Shown here: positions 1-11,219 of the stretch, piece by piece | How positions within the stretch are numbered: position 1 is the first letter of the stretch | Layout of the letters: each line of letters begins with the position of its first letter | Source: Megamerina dolium | Taxonomy: Eukaryota; Arthropoda; Insecta; Diptera; Megamerinidae | DNA: 64,000 nt | Assembly: GCA_963854835.1 (NCBI GenBank) | Contig: OY978525.1 | Location: forward strand, 96,861,388-96,925,387 | Reading direction: 5' to 3' | Notes under the pieces: generated by a model | The model's input: the letters and a program-made list of their open reading frames with translations, nothing else | Database searches by the model: none | Told to the model about the DNA's origin: nothing | Made by a program: the position numbers and the translations under genes

Positions 1-2289
1 TTGATATAACCAAGTCAGCACAGCGGCTAGGTTTTTATGAACTTATTTATGTTAATATCCCATAGAGCTCGTATCTTATTCGGGACTCGTTACCAATGCA
101 ATTAGACTCAACGATTTTGCGTATGACTTTTTTTGTCGAAAACTTCAAGCAATCTCTCATCCACGATAAATAAAAACAGGCTTTATGACACACTTGCAGG
201 GAGTGGCTGGCAGCACCGGTTAAATTTTGTGCTATTCACTTCCATAACTAGGTATAATTAAAAATTTGTTTCTTCTAGAAAAAACTGTTAGAAACAAGAA
301 AACATGCTCAAGTATTTCTAAGTAATATGTTGGTTCTAAAAAACGAAAATGACTCGGTTTTCAGGAAATGCTCACAAAGGATATCAAAAAAGATGCTTTT
401 AAAGAAACATGCAAAATCGTGGAATCTGGTCTAGTAATCGAGATAGCCTAAAAATTCTTGAAAAATGATTAGACTAACGAAATGAAATTTACACCCCACC
501 GGGATAGAATCAGACTTCTAAACTAACCTTCATAAGGAAGGTTGAAGAGATTCTAGAGTCGTGAATGAGCTTGGGATACAAAATAGGTTTCAATCTGATT
601 TCGCGTTGTCCACTTTATGAATCAGGAATTCGTTCTTGTTCTAATGTCACGCCTACTTCATTGATGGAATGAAATGAAAGTGTATTAGCATGTGAGTGAG
701 CATCTGTATTAACTTGTACTTACGTACATACATATGTGGTTACTTCGGGCCCGTTTTTCGTATACTAAGTTCGGATGAAAATCTCAAGTTTTGATACGCT
801 TTCAGGTTGGTTTTTTCTTTGTTTTTACTCTTCGTACGAGAAAAGAAAGGCTTCTTTATGGGGTTTTAATGTGTTTAAAGCTCGTAAGGCTCATTGCTGT
901 TCCTTATTTGGTACATATATCGTGAAGAGCTCAACATAATATCAATCTATTTTTCAATTTTTATATCTTTTTAATTAAGTTAATTAGTATTCAAGCAATG
1001 CCAAACTTTTTCACAATCAGTTAAGCTTATATGTTAAAGTAATATGATCGTTTTAGTAACCATTTTTCTAAATCGAAATCTTAATTCTCATATAAACCTT
1101 CAAACATCTAAATTTGTGATAAGGTAAAAAAAAAATCATAATGCAAGTGATATATGAATACTTATCATGGTGCAATGCAAATAAACCTTTAATATTCTCA
1201 TGAGTTAAACCATGTATGTTATGTACATAAATCTAATGATGAAATTGCAAATACATAATAAAGACGATTTGTAAAAGGTTCCTCGCTCTTGACGTTATAG
1301 TAATATAATAAATAGTACTTACCAAAATATGCACACACACACACATAAGTACACACAGTCAATTCATTTTTATGTTATGTAAAACAATATGGTGGTAGTG
1401 CATACAATACATTGCACGTGCGCCTTGTTTGAAATAAAAACACCAAAGAATGCAAAACAAAAATCTTTACTTAAAGCACGTGCACTGAAAGGTATTATGT
1501 GCTTTTTAAATTGTGTGTGTGTATGTGTTCGTGTGTGATTTTGGTGGCATAATCAAAATTACAAACATTAACATCGAAACATCATAAAGCACAGCAGTTA
1601 GTGATATCATATTGATGATGATAGTGAGCAAATAAGAATAGAAAGTGAGACAGAGAGTTAGAATACATTTTCACGGCATACGCCTGTGCTTTGACGCGAA
1701 ATAATACCAAAAAATATCATTGTATAGGGTACGCATTTGTTCTATCGGCACGTAGCACCGGTCTGACACACGCGTTCTCTTACCAATATATGAACCTCTC
1801 ATTCACAAGGAATCAGACATTAATGGGAACTGCTAACAAGCATATCTGTGTACCTGAGGAAAAAATACATTGAATTTAAGCCTTGCACATACTCACACCC
1901 TAGTCATGGCTATGTATGACCGTCCTGGCTGGCAGCAGCACGGCATGTGGTCTTGTAATGGTTATACACTATAGATGGATTTGGTGATGAGTGGACGATG
2001 AGTGGTTTTTGTACATACGTACATGAGGTGTGCGTATAGTATGTCCGCATATGTATGTGGTGTCAGCTATCAAACCAACGTAATATCCTGCAACTGTAAA
2101 GCCATAATCATGATGTTCTTTAAAATAAATTTAATACATTTATGTGTTTTGTGTTATCCGGCATAAAAAAGTCAAATTTACCTGTCAGCTGGAAAAATCA
2201 AATCTTGTGTCTTATATTGTCAATATCTCGTGCTCAAGCAGAATTACTTTGAAGTGAAAGGTTGGATCTAAGTTTATATATAAATATAT
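1..2289. other. Non-coding DNA, no gene seen
   Basis: AT-rich DNA with stops in all frames and only short CA/TG runs (for example near 1330 and 1513). The single 60-codon frame at 1691-1873 has no recognisable domain. The only structured piece is the dispersed repeat at 531-640, listed separately. Confidence 0.6.
531..640 (+). repeat. Dispersed repeat, copy 1 (partner at about 33289-33450)
   Basis: The block around TTGAAGAGATTCTAGAGTCG and the following stretch (TTCAATCTG, then a GAATTCGTTCTTGTT-like end) recur in the same order and orientation near 33289-33450. The other copy has about 60 extra bases in the middle. The family is not recognised. It may be the decayed interior of a transposon, since the second copy keeps a longer open frame. 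Confidence 0.6.
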
Positions 2290-2427
2290 GTGGCACTTAT
2301 AAGCCCCGAAGGGTTCCTTCGAAAGAAAAATCTTTTCGATATTACATTTATTATGCTTCGGTCGGAGATTGAATCCACGATCTACAGCTGAGAAGGCCAA
2401 CACACTAACCATTGAGCAACGGCACCC
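2290..2427 (-). repeat. tRNA-derived SINE, copy A (head plus start of body)
   Basis: Read on the minus strand from 2427, a tRNA-like head carries an A-box-like TTGCTCAATGGTTAGTG and a B-box-like GATTCAATC. It is followed by a body with ATATCGAAAAGATTTTTC and TTTCGAA that is shared with the copies near 47.3 kb and 54.6 kb. The head would be transcribed by RNA polymerase III in an active SINE. The rest of the body is absent, so this copy is truncated. It is not a functional tRNA, because head and body are repeated together and the stems are poor. Confidence 0.7.
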
Positions 2428-2768
2428 ACATAATTGTTACATAATTATTTGGTTCATTTCTGAATATAATGTGTTTCAAGTTGCAATTTTTAAATATTGC
2501 TCTAAATGGTAGAGAATAAAATGTGCAGACCAAAATAATGTAGTCAGAGGCGACTGACTCTCAACTAGAACCTATCAGTAATGCATACATCTCTGTTCAA
2601 AATTAGTCATATATCCCCTGTATTAGGCTTCTTTTCACTGAAATATTATAATATGTAGTTAAAAAGTACCATAAAATTCGATTTTTTTTTACATTCTATC
2701 TAAAATTTCACAAAAACATGAGTTAAATTTTGTAGATCAGTGTAATTATTGTCTATGTGCATTATTCT

Positions 2769-4231
2769 TATGATGGAATAATTAAAGGTGCTGTACGTAA
2801 TGACAGGCACATTTTGACACTCCCCACGCTCAATGTTGAACTTTGGAAGTACGGGAAAACGGGGGAATAATATAAGACCTTTTATAAAAACGTAGGAAAA
2901 ACATACTTTTTTTTAGGGTCAAATGAAATATGGATAACCGTGATTCTTGGTGTTAAAGATAATTTATTTATAGAGAAAAAAGAACTTCATTTACCTTTTT
3001 TAAATAATTTGGAATCCGCTCTAAATTACGAATTGTTTTTTGTATTTAAATAACCAGGTATTAAAAATTTTATTGCTGAGTAAAATTAACAAAAGTGAGA
3101 TTGTGTATGATTAAAATGGGAATATATATTATTTGAAAAGAAAAAACCAAATGATATGTGGTTTTATTCTTTTAAAAAATAATTTTTTCACATCCATTCT
3201 TATATCGTAATTTTCACAAGAATTAAGTAAGCTACGTAAATAATTTTCGCAATTTGAAATATATGTACCATTAAAATGAGAAAAAACTGATTCTAAGATG
3301 TTTATATCCGAAAGGAATTGTGATGATGGTTTCTGCAAAGCACCCCGGGAAACCTCATCAAATCATGTATAATTTGGTCCTTTAGATAAATAATTACTTA
3401 ATCCTAATTTTCTTATTATATACCCCGCAACGTATTCTCAGTGCATCCTCATGTAGACATTCAGTATTGTCGCACTCTTGAATGTCGCCATAGAATGCAT
3501 AGTCGTTTACTCCATTACCAATATCTGTAAGGAAGCTGCTCAGATCTTCCACTGAATCAAGTTTGAGTCAGTCGGTTTCATCGGCTTCTACTTTACCGCG
3601 AGCCGCAAAAGTCCGTATTTCGGGCTGTGATTATAATGTATAGTATAATAAAACATAAGTATTGTCTTGAACATATATAACATACCTAGCAGATATTTTC
3701 GTAATCTGTATTTAAACTGCATGGGACTAAGATTGTCATGAAGTCCACCTCTTGCTCGCATTATACCAACAAAAAATTTCTTAGACAGCTTGGTTTAATC
3801 TATATGTGAGAATATAGTTGAAATCATAGTTCTCCTTAAGATAAAAATGTAATTCTCTTAGTGAATTATTGCACAATAATAAATAAAGATTGTCTTCCAA
3901 AAGCACGACTATCAAACATACATGAGTCCATTTTCTAAATAATTTTTAATTGATGTTCCAAATCCATGCCAAAGGGTTTTTTAAATTGAAGAAATCTAAT
4001 TTGAATATAAATTCTGAACGAAAAGGATAAAAGCAACGATGAAAAAAGCGACAGTAATGCACACCCATATTTTTTTCATTAAAGTAAATTTTAAACTACA
4101 GTTTATAAATTTTCTTCGAAAATGTAAAAGTAGGTTTGCAAAGAAGAATTACTGATTTGCTTGGGGAGTCAGAATTGTAAAATTAGAAAGAGATAGAATC
4201 CTACGTACAGCACCTTTAATTATTCCATCAT
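2769..4231. mobile_element. Unassigned 1.46-kb DNA element with 30-bp perfect TIRs
   Basis: Positions 2770-2799 and 4202-4231 are perfect inverted repeats of 30 bases, beginning ATGATGGAATAATTAAAGG. Immediately outside are direct 10-bp copies GCATTATTCT (2759-2768 and 4232-4241), which look like a target-site duplication. The interior has no long frame. On the minus strand around 3460-3580 there is a short, less AT-rich stretch reading DLSSFLTDIGNGVNDYAFYG in one frame, possibly a remnant of a coding exon. A TSD of about 10 bp would fit Mutator-like elements, but that is inference only and no transposase motif was recognised. Confidence 0.75.
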
Positions 4232-4241
4232 GCATTATTCT

Positions 4242-5779
4242 ACAATAATAATGAGCTCTAATATATGACATATTTTTCAAAGATATCGTGATTTTCTATT
4301 TATTTCATCGAAATTCTCCTATCGAAATTTCATAAAATAAATATTGAAATCGAAACGTGCCACTTGCGACACTTTCTTGACATCTATGAAATATTGCATC
4401 TTAGTATTCTGTCAATGATGACATAATATTAAGGTTGCTCCCATCTTTTATCACTAATCGGTTCTCAATAAATATGAGAGAATCAGCAATGGTTGCTTTA
4501 ATCATTTATTATTCCGCATTGTTTACATCTTTCATTTCAAATTTGTTCGCCATTTTGTCATTTTTCTCGCAGCTGGACCAGTGTTACGTCACAGTGCTCA
4601 CAAATCCTCTCTGATGCGTGCAAACTTCTAATTTTATCATTGTAGTGAATTTATATTATGTAAAAAAAAAGAGAAAGAATTAGTCTTCAAAACTGTTTTA
4701 TAAATCTGGTTTTTTATTTAATCCGGTATAATGGTTCCTGATATAATATTAAAAATAGAACGAATTTAATATAAGCAATTCAGAAATTTAAAAAATCAGA
4801 AATTTTTTTTCGAATATTTAATTATTTTTCTTCACTTTAATTACTTATTTTTAACCTACAACATTTTTAATATTTTAAAACATTCGGAATGTTCTACCAA
4901 ATCATTCCTCGTGAAATATTACATTATATACCTGAACCTCTTCGATATGAATTTTAAGACTTTTTCTACTTATTCTAAAAACGGTCATGTAAAAAATAGC
5001 AAACTAATAGGACAATTAAAAAAAATTTGTCCTGAGAATTCAAAAAGATATGGAGGTTTTATTATATGGGTCTAGATATTTCATTCTGAGTTGTAATCTT
5101 TCTGCGCCCGATAATGACCCTGAAATTGTTTCATTGTGTTATAAATATACATATATTTTGAGAAATAATGTTTTTCACAGGCGGCAAGGCGGCACAACTT
5201 AATTTCAATATTTTTTTCCATAGAATTTCAACAGTACGAGCTCGATGTGCGAATATAAAGGTATAAATTGAGAATGTCCTTAATCGAATTCAAAACTCAA
5301 TAGTTATAAACTACTTTAAAGTACATATATTTCTGTTTTATTTAAGTAATGAACACAATTTTAATTCATTATTGTACTTCTACTTCTAAAGTTTACAATT
5401 TTTCAAGTTCTTTTCTCATGTTTACTCAGCTATTTATGCGTTTTCTTTCAGCAAGTTATTTATCGAAAGTTTTCCATAAAAACTACTATTCCTCTCTTTC
5501 TCATTCTCTATTCTTCAACCATCGTACAGTGCTACTATCCCATATAATGCGTGAACAAAAATGGAAGGATCTGTTGTATTTCAATCATTAAGTGTCATTA
5601 GTAAATTTTGGGTCACTGATGTCAAACCTGGAATTATTGTTTACATAGATTTTTTACTTTTGTCATAAATAAGGCGTAAAAACTTTATTTTAAGTCATAA
5701 ATGCCATAATATCATATTAAAATAAAACATTTAGTAGATAGTTTTGAATTTATAGGTAAAAATATAAGTAAGCATATAT
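4242..5779. other. Non-coding AT-rich DNA
   Basis: Very AT-rich with long T and A runs. The 80-codon frame at 5349-5591 shows no domain and is probably chance. Nothing else was recognised. Confidence 0.6.
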
Positions 5780-5781
5780 TA

Positions 5782-6202
5782 GGTGTTGTAAAAGAAAATC
5801 CATTATTTTTGCATTTAATTGAAGGTTTTATTTATTTAGATGGTTCCAAGCGGTTTTTTAGCTCCTGGGCAATAGCAACAGTGCCTACATGACGGTCGAT
5901 ATTTTCGACAATTGCCTTGCATCTTTGACATCAAAATTACCGGAACGGAATCGACGAAACCAATATTGCACGTGATTTGCTGTTTTCGTTTTCGCCTTTA
6001 TCGAAGAAAAACTGTAAAATATGACGTATTTTCTCTTTACTGGTGTCAATCTTTGACGCGTGCTCAAACAATACTGAGTCACGAAATCACAAAACTGCCT
6101 AAAAAGTTTATTTAGTACGAAATCCTATTTTTCTAATGCCATCTAGCGTAACCCGATCGCACTTATACAACAGAGAAGTAGTGGATTTTCTATTATTACA
6201 TT
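5782..6202 (-). mobile_element. Internally deleted mariner (421-bp MITE-like copy)
   Basis: The ends are imperfect inverted repeats of about 25 bp (core AGAAAATCCA), each flanked by TA (5780-5781 and 6203-6204), the target duplication of Tc1/mariner elements. The minus strand encodes pieces of a mariner N-terminus: YWFRRFRSGNFDVKDA (about 5917-5966) and then IDRHVGTVAIAQEL before a stop. These correspond to the helix-turn-helix DNA-binding region. The catalytic domain is deleted, so the copy could only have moved using a transposase supplied elsewhere. Confidence 0.82.
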
Positions 6203-6204
6203 TA

Positions 6205-9200
6205 GAACCTAAGCCCAGATCGGGTTCAATTGAAATATTTTATGCTGTTTTTTTATTGTTTGAGGAGTCTACAACACGCACACATGGTACGTCATATTAA
6301 TTTGCAGTGGGAAGTTGTGTTATTTGTAATTATAAAAAATAGTTTAGAGATTTTTTTTAATGTTAGTATAAGCTAATATCATATCAAAATAAAAACCTCT
6401 TACCATTTTTTATCGTTAGTGATCCTCTTTTTCTTAAGTAATGTAAATAATTGGACCATAATTTTCTAACATTGGAAGGATTTCCATATTTACTAACACT
6501 TTTAAAATCTAAAATTTCATATAAAATGTTAGAAATTAAAATTAAATTAAATTAAAATTAAAATCATCGAAAATACAGATTTTAACATATTCGTGACAGA
6601 CCTGAAGTATATTCAGAGAAGCCATATTTCATATTTGCAATATACAGAAATTTGTTGCTATAGTCATTTTAAGTTATCGGAAATGTAAATTTTTGCAATG
6701 TTTTCATAGCTTTGAAAATAGAAATTAATTTAAAATACACTAGCAGTTTAACTATCTGGTGGAAAATATTTCCAATCAAGTGCTAACGACATTTTTAAAG
6801 CAATTTTGCAACACTAATGATGATTTAATTTTAATAACAATCTTGTGTAAAAAATGATAATGGTTTGCATCAATATTCCGAAAGTCCATGAAATTCGGAA
6901 TATAAGTTATGGCACTTTCTCGCAAGAGGATTTCGTGATTTCGTATGAGCACTATATTATTAAATTTTGCACCTCACACACTCGAAATTATTACAAATAT
7001 TAGTTTTCCCGTTTGTTTTGTCCACATTTTGTGCGGCGTCAAAGCACTGTACCTCGTCTCTATTTTTTGGTTATGTTCATGCATTGGTAAGAAAAGGATA
7101 ATACAAAAAAAAAGCTATATATAGTTTTCTGGTTACTATGACTTCTAAGCGAAATTAAAATGTACATTGTAATTGTGATTTTCCAAAGGAATAGAAAAAA
7201 AAAGAACGAAAAATGAACAGTCTCATTCTGCGAGGGAATTGAATGAAATAAATAAGCGTTGAAAACATGTCAAAACGAATTTTACATGGTTCATTCAACT
7301 AATAAAGTAGTAAATACTTCATTGTCCTCATTAAACTGAAAGTCGTTTTCCTTGTGAATTGCCCACAACCAGGTTACCAGCTGATGAGCATAGAAATATA
7401 TATACATATACATATACACATACATATATAATACGAGTCTGTATATGCATGCATGCAACATAGCTCAACATCAGCATCAAAAATCATTGAACTATTTATG
7501 TAGTGGTGGATGTTAGTTTATTTGTGTTGTTGTTCACTATAGTGGGCTCGTAGCAGCAAAAATCAAAATTTAATTCACCCTAATTGAGTAATACCGCATC
7601 GAATAGCATTGTACACATACAACAACAACAACAACAACAACAATGCATCTATTGAAAAATTTACTGATTGATGTGAAGTGGAAAATACTCGATACAATCA
7701 GCGGTGGGTCAGGATACTTATATCTCAGGGGAGTGCTAAAGGATTCGTTTTAGTTGTAGTCGCTTTTGTGCTGCTGCTGTTGTTATTGTTGTTTTGATAT
7801 GTTTTGTTGCTGCTTTGATTTTTTTCGCTTTTTTTGAGATATGAAACCATGTATTAATCGCGACGCAGTGGTACTGATTAGCTGAACAATATGTCAAATG
7901 TTTACGCATACGCGCGCACACACACATTTACTTTAAATATTCATTTAAGAGCGGTAGAAAGTATATCATAACTGTGTAATTAAATAACCCATATCCTCCG
8001 TTCCCTTTGAAAATAAAATTATCACTGAGACATCATCACGATGGTCATTGTTGTCAAGTTGTTTACCGCAAATGATGCAGTGGGGGCAGCAGCAATGAAA
8101 AAATGACATTAAAATATTACAGTAGGGTGGAAGGGGTAACGGAAAAGGGAAATGTGAAAGGAAGTCATGACAAATAAACGGATACATGTGCCGGCAATAG
8201 TTTTAGGTTATTTTTATAACGCTGGCGTGAGCCCTATTACGAATACAGATACCGTCAATGATAGTCATCTATGTGCTTTTTTGTTGAATTTGTCACTGCT
8301 GTTATTTCATCGTCTTCTTCATTTTCTTCATTTGATATGTTGCGTGTAATAGTGTTTTTTTTATTGTCAATATTTGCACAAATGACATATTCACGCCGGT
8401 CACAGCGAACAAGATACAATTACAATACTGTCCAACCGAGCGAATGGCGAGCCCCCTCTTTTACTTCTCAGCTCCCTTTGTGGTGCTTGTTGTGCAACCA
8501 GTAGCAACAGCACTAACAACAACATTAGCACTAAGAAGATTATTTCAAGTGTTTTGGGGTGCGCACTTACAACTTTGGTGACTGGTATTGTGACCACCTT
8601 ATACAAATATGCACACACACACACACACACTACCATTCATGCATAGACACACGAATGCTGCCGGAAGGGTAGCCAGAAATTCTATTGTATGATAGTTTCT
8701 AGTATGAGTTGCTTGGCGTGATGGTGGCGCTAGTGCTATGTGTATGTATTTACGAATGAGTATAGTACTATTGGTAAATGTAGTAGCTAGGGTAGATTTT
8801 TATCAATTAGTCTGTGCGATGAAAATCATGATTCTGAATTAAGTAAGTGTCATTTTATATTTTCATCAAATTCAATGACTACAAGTACGTGTGTACTCAC
8901 TAAATATAAATATTTAATATTTCACACAAACATAAACACAATTTTTGTTTTTGCTATGTGTTAAAATTTATTTATAATTTATAATTTACTGTTTGTTATT
9001 TTAAAATTCTTTTGAAATTCTTTATATTTACTATGTATGTACATTGTTTTTATATATTTTCATATATTAATTCACTGGCATTGACTAATTTCTTCAGTTG
9101 GCTATTGACAATACATTAATTATTTTGAATAGAAGCTTGTTAATAATACTTATTTTGTAGACTATTATATATACCTATGTACATATGTATGTATTGCTGT

Positions 9201-9690
9201 CCCATATATGCAGAGGAGAATATCTAAACATAAGCCTAAACAAATTCTTACTTACAGTTCTTCGGATTTTTTATTATTAAAAAATTGTATATTGTATTGT
9301 ATTGATATTTAAAAGTATGTATTTAATATTTAATTCAAGTTAATTATGTCAAATTCAAATGCAGGTATTTAATACGTTATATTGTACAATATCGATTATC
9401 ATTTACACATACAGTGAATAGACATTTGCGAGGAAAAGTCAACCATGACTCAAACAAGATGAAAACTTGAAAATAACCTTATTTATATAAATACTTACGC
9501 TTTAGCCATAACGAATGTTTCAAAAAATCCTGTTTGACACTATTACGGGTAAGAGCAGACATCTCTCGGAGAATAGACCTTGATTTTCTGTAACTAATTT
9601 CGAGATTACTTGGCAGCTGTTTGATGCATTTCTTGTCTGAAATATAAAAAGTTTCATAAGACGCTCATTTATTTTATAGTAATGCATACT
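6205..9690. other. Non-coding DNA with microsatellites
   Basis: Contains an ACA run at 7621-7643 and a CA run at 8611-8630, plus TATG-type short repeats near 7390-7440. Frames at 7736-8636 are made of CA, CAA and TTC repeats and overlap on both strands, which argues against coding. A 10-bp perfect hairpin sits at 6873-6903. No gene was recognised. Confidence 0.55.
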
Positions 9691-9791
9691 AAAGGGTTTC
9701 CCATTAAGAACGATAGGAGTTTGAAATTAAAATAAAACATATACAATTGATGAAAATTTGGTATATTTTGCTTTTGTTAGATAATATATTT

Positions 9792-10190
9792 TATGCCATT
9801 TGTGATTTATTTATTTATTTATGATTTAAACAAAATATCGTTCAAATGGCCACCATGTTTCTTCCTACATTTGCTTAACCGGTCACTTCGGAAGTCACAC
9901 GGTGGTGGCCAGTTGTTAGTAACATTTCTTGAAATTATCGGGTCACCGAATTTCCCGCGCAAAAGATCCATTGTATCGTCATCTGTATGGCAAGTTGCGC
10001 CGTCTTATTGCAAATAAATGTCGTCTGAATTGATTTCATCAATTTCCGGAAATAAAAACCGGTTAACATGATCCGATAATGCTCGTCATTCACAGTAATA
10101 GAACGTCCTTTTGCGTTCTTCTTTGGACGATTTCCAAACGTTGTGATGGCGTCACTTTCTTCATGATGAGATGGCAAACTTTACTGAACA
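9792..10190 (-). pseudogene. Tc1/mariner-superfamily DDE transposase relic (copy 1)
   Basis: The minus strand reads, across two frames, TVNDEHYRIMLTG, then FPEIDEINSDDIYLQ, a stop, DGATCHTDDDTMDLL, GKFGDPIISRN and NNWPPPCDF, then KHGGHLNDILFKS and a stop. This matches the central and C-terminal part of insect DDE transposases with a DGATCHTA box and a WPPRSCDLTPLDFFLWGY box. The second catalytic region is present, but the stretch between PPCDF and the end is deleted, a Gln codon is now a stop, and at least one frameshift is present. Those breaks make it a dead gene. The family assignment is from motif memory; the exact clade is unknown. Confidence 0.72.
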
Positions 10191-10639
10191 AAAAGAACAT
10201 CAAATGTCAAAAATTAAAATATAAATATGGCCTGCATAAGCTGTCAAAATTCTATCATCCCTATTGGGACTCACTGCACACTGTGAGGTCGAAACAAGCA
10301 CTTGCGATACGGATACATGTTTTAACTACTATTTCGTTTTCTCGAATGCAATATTGTAGTACTCGAACCGGTTCAAAGTACGGTTTTCGAAACACATTTG
10401 ATACTGATAGTTCAAATGGTGCTGTATTCCCTTTATTTGACACTAGTTGCTAGTTAAAGGTATTATTATTATTAGAAAATATTGACTTTAAAAACAAGTA
10501 CTGCGAACTAATAGATATTTTGATCTTTTCTGGAATGGGACAAAGTTTACTAAAAAAAAAAATTAATTAATTTTTCTTTTTAGCATGATGCTGAATGTTC
10601 TAAATAAAAAATAAACAAATAACTTTACCGCTCAATAGA

Positions 10640-11010
10640 ACCAGAGGCAAAAAGCTGATTGAGTTTAGCAGAGTTTGTAATAAAGCAGCTATAGTCTCCG
10701 TCAACCATCTGTAAACAAACCAAGTGCTTCCTTGAAAATTCGAACAATAAAGAAGCAGATTTGCTCATAGGATTAGGGAGGAAGGCTCTTTGACTTATGG
10801 TCGGGTTGATTACAGAACTTACTCCATGGGGATAGCAAGAAGGAAGTTATAAATAATACAGAACATCTTATCTATATTTGTCTTCAATCTTCATCACAAT
10901 AAGACGATGTATATTGGGAATAGATGTTCATTCCTTATCCTTTGGCAGATTTCTGAGATACATAAAGGAGTCAAAGAGTTTTAAAAGGAATATCTTTTTG
11001 CTTCACTCTA
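10640..11010 (+). pseudogene. LINE 3'-end relic (RNase H-type non-LTR retrotransposon)
   Basis: Frame-shifted translation gives GRVDYRTYSMG, then NTEHLIYICLQ, then LGIDVHSLSFGRFLRYIKES. This resembles the terminal region of R1/LOA-like arthropod LINEs, where a Cys/His segment with an EHLL-C-type core is followed by a conserved final helix (ILRFIKSSGW in known members). The usual cysteines are largely lost and the frames are broken. The 113-codon frame at 10878-11219 is partly this relic. I am moderately sure; homology search would decide. Confidence 0.5.
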
Positions 11011-11219
11011 TCTCTATTTTTCGTTTTCTCTTCATTTGCAAAACATTTTATCACAGCTGTCGTACAATGGGCATCATTCGCTTGAGTGCTTGGAAAATGT
11101 ACCTTCTCGATGCTTGGCACATATATATTACACATATCTCTCAAAAACTTGGGCCAAATTTCGGTGCCAGTGTTGCTATTATATTTTTTATATATAATCA
11201 CCTTAGAGTGGCTGAATGA

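Noticed and set aside
2340..2427. tRNA gene on the minus strand
   Set aside because: A and B boxes are present, but acceptor and anticodon stems do not pair well and the same head is fused to a repeated body elsewhere, so it is a SINE head.
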